This document shows, in pieces, positions 62,217 through 64,000 of a stretch of DNA of 64,000 nt. The translations under genes were made by a program, and so were the position numbers. The notes beneath the pieces were generated by a model that was not told the DNA's origin, made no database searches, and saw nothing but the letters and a program-made list of their open reading frames with translations. Each line of letters opens with the position of its first letter. Within the stretch, counting starts at the first letter, position 1. This DNA is from JAAZVM01 sp041694155 (GTDB taxonomy: Bacteria; Patescibacteriota; Gracilibacteria; BD1-5; UBA6164), in NCBI GenBank assembly GCA_041694155.1, contig JASMTS010000006.1, positions 62,001 to 126,000 of the forward strand, written 5' to 3'.

Positions 62217-62348
62217 ATGTTAGAGATTTTTTTATCTTTATTGATATATCGAGCTTTGGTAGTAGTATTACCATTAACATTTAAGTTAATAGATGCGAAA
62301 TTTGTAAAAAAGGAGAAAGAGAATACTCTAAAAATAAAATTATTATAA
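62217..62348 (+). CDS. 43-aa membrane peptide behind the poly-G tract
   Basis: LEIFLSLLIYRALVVVLPLTFKLI is one membrane helix, followed by a basic acidic tail DAKFVKKEKENTLKIKLL. It has no glycine and no UGA; CGA and GCG codons are unusual for the window. Start choice: ATG 62217 with the SD-like GGTGAT run six bases upstream. An in-frame alternative ATG at 62199 would add MGGGDF and read through the G tract. Could be a toxin-like or stress peptide by size alone; no family recognised. Terminator follows. Confidence 0.6.
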   Translation: MLEIFLSLLIYRALVVVLPLTFKLIDAKFVKKEKENTLKIKLL

Positions 62349-62368
62349 ATAGGGTATTATATAATATT

Positions 62369-62400
62369 AGCTCAATAAAATTTTATTGAGCTTTTTGTTT
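62369..62400 (+). terminator. palindromic terminator
   Basis: agctcaataaaa and ttttattgagct are perfect complements with no loop, followed by T-run. Confidence 0.9.
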
Positions 62401-62423
62401 TTAGAAAAATATTTAAACATTCA

Positions 62424-62451
62424 TTGACTTAATAATATTTTTGTGTATAGT
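62424..62451 (+). promoter_or_regulatory. promoter of dapD
   Basis: -35 TTGACT (62424-62429), 16-base spacer, -10 TATAGT (62446-62451). A small CACTAT/ATAGTG hairpin sits at the expected transcript start. Confidence 0.7.
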
Positions 62452-62486
62452 CTTTTTCACTATTTTTATAGTGTAAAAATCAATAC

Positions 62487-62494
62487 AAAAGGAG
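62487..62494 (+). promoter_or_regulatory. Shine-Dalgarno of dapD
   Basis: aaaaggag six bases before the ATG at 62501. Supports the start and marks the gene as unlike the SD-less neighbours. Confidence 0.85.
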
Positions 62495-62500
62495 ACATTT

Positions 62501-63544
62501 ATGTCCAACAATATTTTCGCAGCTGGTTTGGGTGTTGCTACTACCGATAGCAATGGTAAAGTGATTGAGATGTTTTATCATAAAGCATTTGTTCAATCAG
62601 AAAAAAACATGGGGCCTGTTTCTGATTTTGTCAGAATCTGTAAGGAGATCTTTGATTATCAGGGCGGCAATATGACTTACTCTATTGCTGAAATGAATAT
62701 TGATCATTTGAAAGATATTTTCAATGGTCACTCTGGTACTATCAAGTTTCTTGATGCTGTGAAATCTGCGCAGGATAGAGCCTATATCACCATTCTACAA
62801 AAAGATGAGGCACCAAAAGATATTTTTGAGTCCTATCTCAAGCTTACTCTTTTGTCCAACCGTTTGGTTAAGCCAAATTGTCAAAATTTGGATGGCATCT
62901 TTGCTAACTTGCCAAATCTGGTGTGGACGAGTCAAGGACCAATATCTGTAGATGATTTTGCAGATAGGCAACTTTCTGCAAAAGTCGCTGGTGTCAATCT
63001 GGAAGTTTACAGTGTTGATAAATTTCCAAAAATGCTCAACTATGTCGTACCAAAAGGTATTCGTGTGGGTGATGCTGCTCGTGTTAGACTGGGAGCTCAC
63101 CTCTCAGAAGGTACTACTGTAATGCATGAAGGTTTTGTTAACTTCAATGCTGGTACTCTTGGTAAAGGTATGATTGAAGGTCGTATTTCTGCTGGTGTCG
63201 TTGTTGGTGACGGTAGTGACCTTGGTGGTGGCTGTTCTACTATGGGTACTCTCAGCGGTGGTAATGATACTCGTATTAGTGTAGGTAAGGATTGCCTTAT
63301 CGGTGCTAATGCTGGTGTTGGTATTCCTCTGGGTGACCGTTGTGTTATTGAAGCGGGACTTTATGTCACTGCTGGTTCAAAAGTTACTTATCTTGGTGAT
63401 AATAATTTTCCTAGGCTTCTTAAGGCTTCTGAATTTGCTGGTTGTGATGATCTTCTTTTTAGACGTAATTCACATTCTGGTAGAATAGAAGTTATTAAGA
63501 AAACAAATAAAGTGGAGCTTAATGAAGAGCTTCATAAAAATTAA
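62501..63544 (+). CDS. dapD: tetrahydrodipicolinate N-succinyltransferase DapD (long gamma-proteobacterial type)
   Basis: 347 residues. Catalyses the succinyl-CoA-dependent step of diaminopimelate/lysine synthesis. The N-terminal half has the long DapD form: FAAGLGVATTDSNGKVIEMFYHK, YLKLTLLSNRLVKPNCQNLDGIF, EVYSVDKFPKMLNYVVPKGIRV. The C-terminal left-handed beta-helix: RLGAHLSEGTTVMHEGFVNFNAGTLG, MIEGRISAGVVVGDGSDLGGGCSTMGTLSGGNDTRISVGKDCLIGANAGVGIPLGDRCVIEAGLYVTAGSKV. No UGA among many glycines (nearly all GGT), Arg by CGT, SD present. Clearly of foreign codon style. No other lysine-pathway gene is visible, so its use in this cell is unclear. Confidence 0.95.
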   Translation: MSNNIFAAGLGVATTDSNGKVIEMFYHKAFVQSEKNMGPVSDFVRICKEIFDYQGGNMTYSIAEMNIDHLKDIFNGHSGTIKFLDAVKSAQDRAYITILQKDEAPKDIFESYLKLTLLSNRLVKPNCQNLDGIFANLPNLVWTSQGPISVDDFADRQLSAKVAGVNLEVYSVDKFPKMLNYVVPKGIRVGDAARVRLGAHLSEGTTVMHEGFVNFNAGTLGKGMIEGRISAGVVVGDGSDLGGGCSTMGTLSGGNDTRISVGKDCLIGANAGVGIPLGDRCVIEAGLYVTAGSKVTYLGDNNFPRLLKASEFAGCDDLLFRRNSHSGRIEVIKKTNKVELNEELHKN

Positions 63545-63557
63545 AAAGGAGTAAATA

Positions 63558-63599
63558 AACCCCAACAATTCTAAAAATGAATTGTTGGGTTATTTTTTT
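63558..63599 (+). terminator. intrinsic terminator of dapD
   Basis: cccaacaattc and gaattgttggg pair around seven bases, then a T-run. Stem is richer in G/C than resident terminators. Confidence 0.85.
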
Positions 63600-63668
63600 G
63601 TTTATTTTTTTTTATTTTGTTATTATTTATATATACTATATATAACTTTTTAGAATAATATAAAATAT

Positions 63669-64000
63669 ATGATTTATGATGTTATAATTGTTTGAGCTTG
63701 AGCTGCATGACTTTTTGCTTGAATAAATTTGGAAAAAAAATATAAAAAATTGATACTAGAAAAAACTGCCAAGCCATGAATGAAAGTTTTGCTTTCATGA
63801 TGAGAAAGAGCAAATGTAAGTAATATGGATATAGAACCAACAAGAGATTATTTTACACAAAATAAAAATTTTCTTCATAGTATATTTTCTCGTTATACAA
63901 ACTGGGATATAATGAGTTATTTTGCAACTAATGGTATAAATATAGTAGAAGAAGATAGAAGTAGATTAATACTTGAAAGTTGAGATAGTAAAGAGCTTCT
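63669..64000 (+). CDS. HI0933-like FAD-dependent oxidoreductase, N-terminal part
   Basis: Open to the window edge; 110 residues visible. Rossmann FAD-binding start IYDVIIVGAGAAGLFAGINLEKKYKKLILEK, then KPGMKVLLSGGERANVSN and DYFTQNKNFLHSIFSRYTNWDIMSYFATNGINIVEEDRSRL, matching the HI0933/YhiN family (G-x-K-v-l-l-t-G-G-G-R-C-N-x-T-N and F-t-n-x-D). The usual GGGRCN is GGERAN here, losing the Cys. UGA encodes most of the GxGxxG glycines. Role of the family is uncertain. Plain AT-rich leader, no SD. Confidence 0.8.

Noticed and set aside
1001..64000. Apparent pseudogenes: many genes broken by in-frame UGA when read in the standard code
   Set aside because: UGA falls on conserved glycines and reading frames are otherwise intact, so this is recoding, not decay.
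1..64000. CRISPR arrays, insertion sequences, integrase genes or a replication origin
   Set aside because: I found no regularly spaced repeats, transposase or integrase motifs, or DnaA-box clusters. The only long direct repeat is the pair at tRNA-Leu.

Overview
This window reads correctly only if UGA is translated as glycine (NCBI table 25). In the standard code nearly every long gene is cut into short pieces at UGA. With UGA as Gly about 60 continuous reading frames appear, and the UGAs fall exactly on invariant glycines, for example the Walker A loops of FtsK, RecQ and two PilB-type ATPases, GDSGG of a serine protease and SGGVDS of MnmA. True stops are almost all UAA, with a few UAG. This code, the very low GC content, the near absence of Shine-Dalgarno sites and the small genes point to the candidate phyla Gracilibacteria (BD1-5/GN02) or Absconditabacteria (SR1). 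The low GC makes me lean to Gracilibacteria, but the window cannot settle it.

Layout. 1-8 kb: end of an S-layer-homology protein, small unknown genes, ftsK, a RhuM-like protein, mscS and a U32 peptidase-family gene. 8-16 kb: a cluster of type IV prepilins and pilin-like exported proteins, several with C-terminal fibrinogen-like or lectin-like domains, then a recO-like gene. 16-28 kb: pseudouridine synthase, hrcA with a glycosyltransferase, small membrane proteins, mnmA, a ZIP transporter, recQ, a first PilB ATPase and another prepilin. 28-37 kb: an LPXTG surface protein, secE-nusG, greA, a DUF212 protein, glmS, tRNA-Gln, rplU, and a LysM-CHAP wall hydrolase. 37-45 kb: pilin-like protein, a second PilB ATPase with two unknown genes, a membrane-anchored serine protease, dut, nhaD and radA. 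45-51 kb: a cold-shock-domain protein, a small foreign-looking gene, tRNA-Leu in a duplicated GC-rich setting, RNase R, a lysozyme-like protein and another small UGA-poor gene. 51-64 kb: a FIVAR surface lipoprotein, a giant FecR/lectin-like prepilin, thrS with an apparent threonine leader peptide and attenuator, ppk2, an acetolactate-synthase-like enzyme with an aldehyde dehydrogenase, a tiny gene behind a nine-G tract, dapD, and the start of an HI0933-like flavoprotein.

Much of the coding capacity goes to the cell surface: two pilus ATPases, about eight prepilin-like proteins (many with adhesive domains), S-layer, sortase-motif and FIVAR proteins, and two wall-degrading enzymes. This suits an attached or predatory lifestyle, which is inference. 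Genes are compact, and convergent pairs share one long hairpin that often contains a stop codon.

The strongest oddity is a set of four isolated genes (45685, 50577, 62217, 62501) that have clear Shine-Dalgarno sites, their own terminators and no internal UGA (one has a single UGA four codons from its end). They look translatable in both the standard and the recoded code. The second is the thrS leader, which looks like classical peptide-mediated attenuation in a recoded organism.
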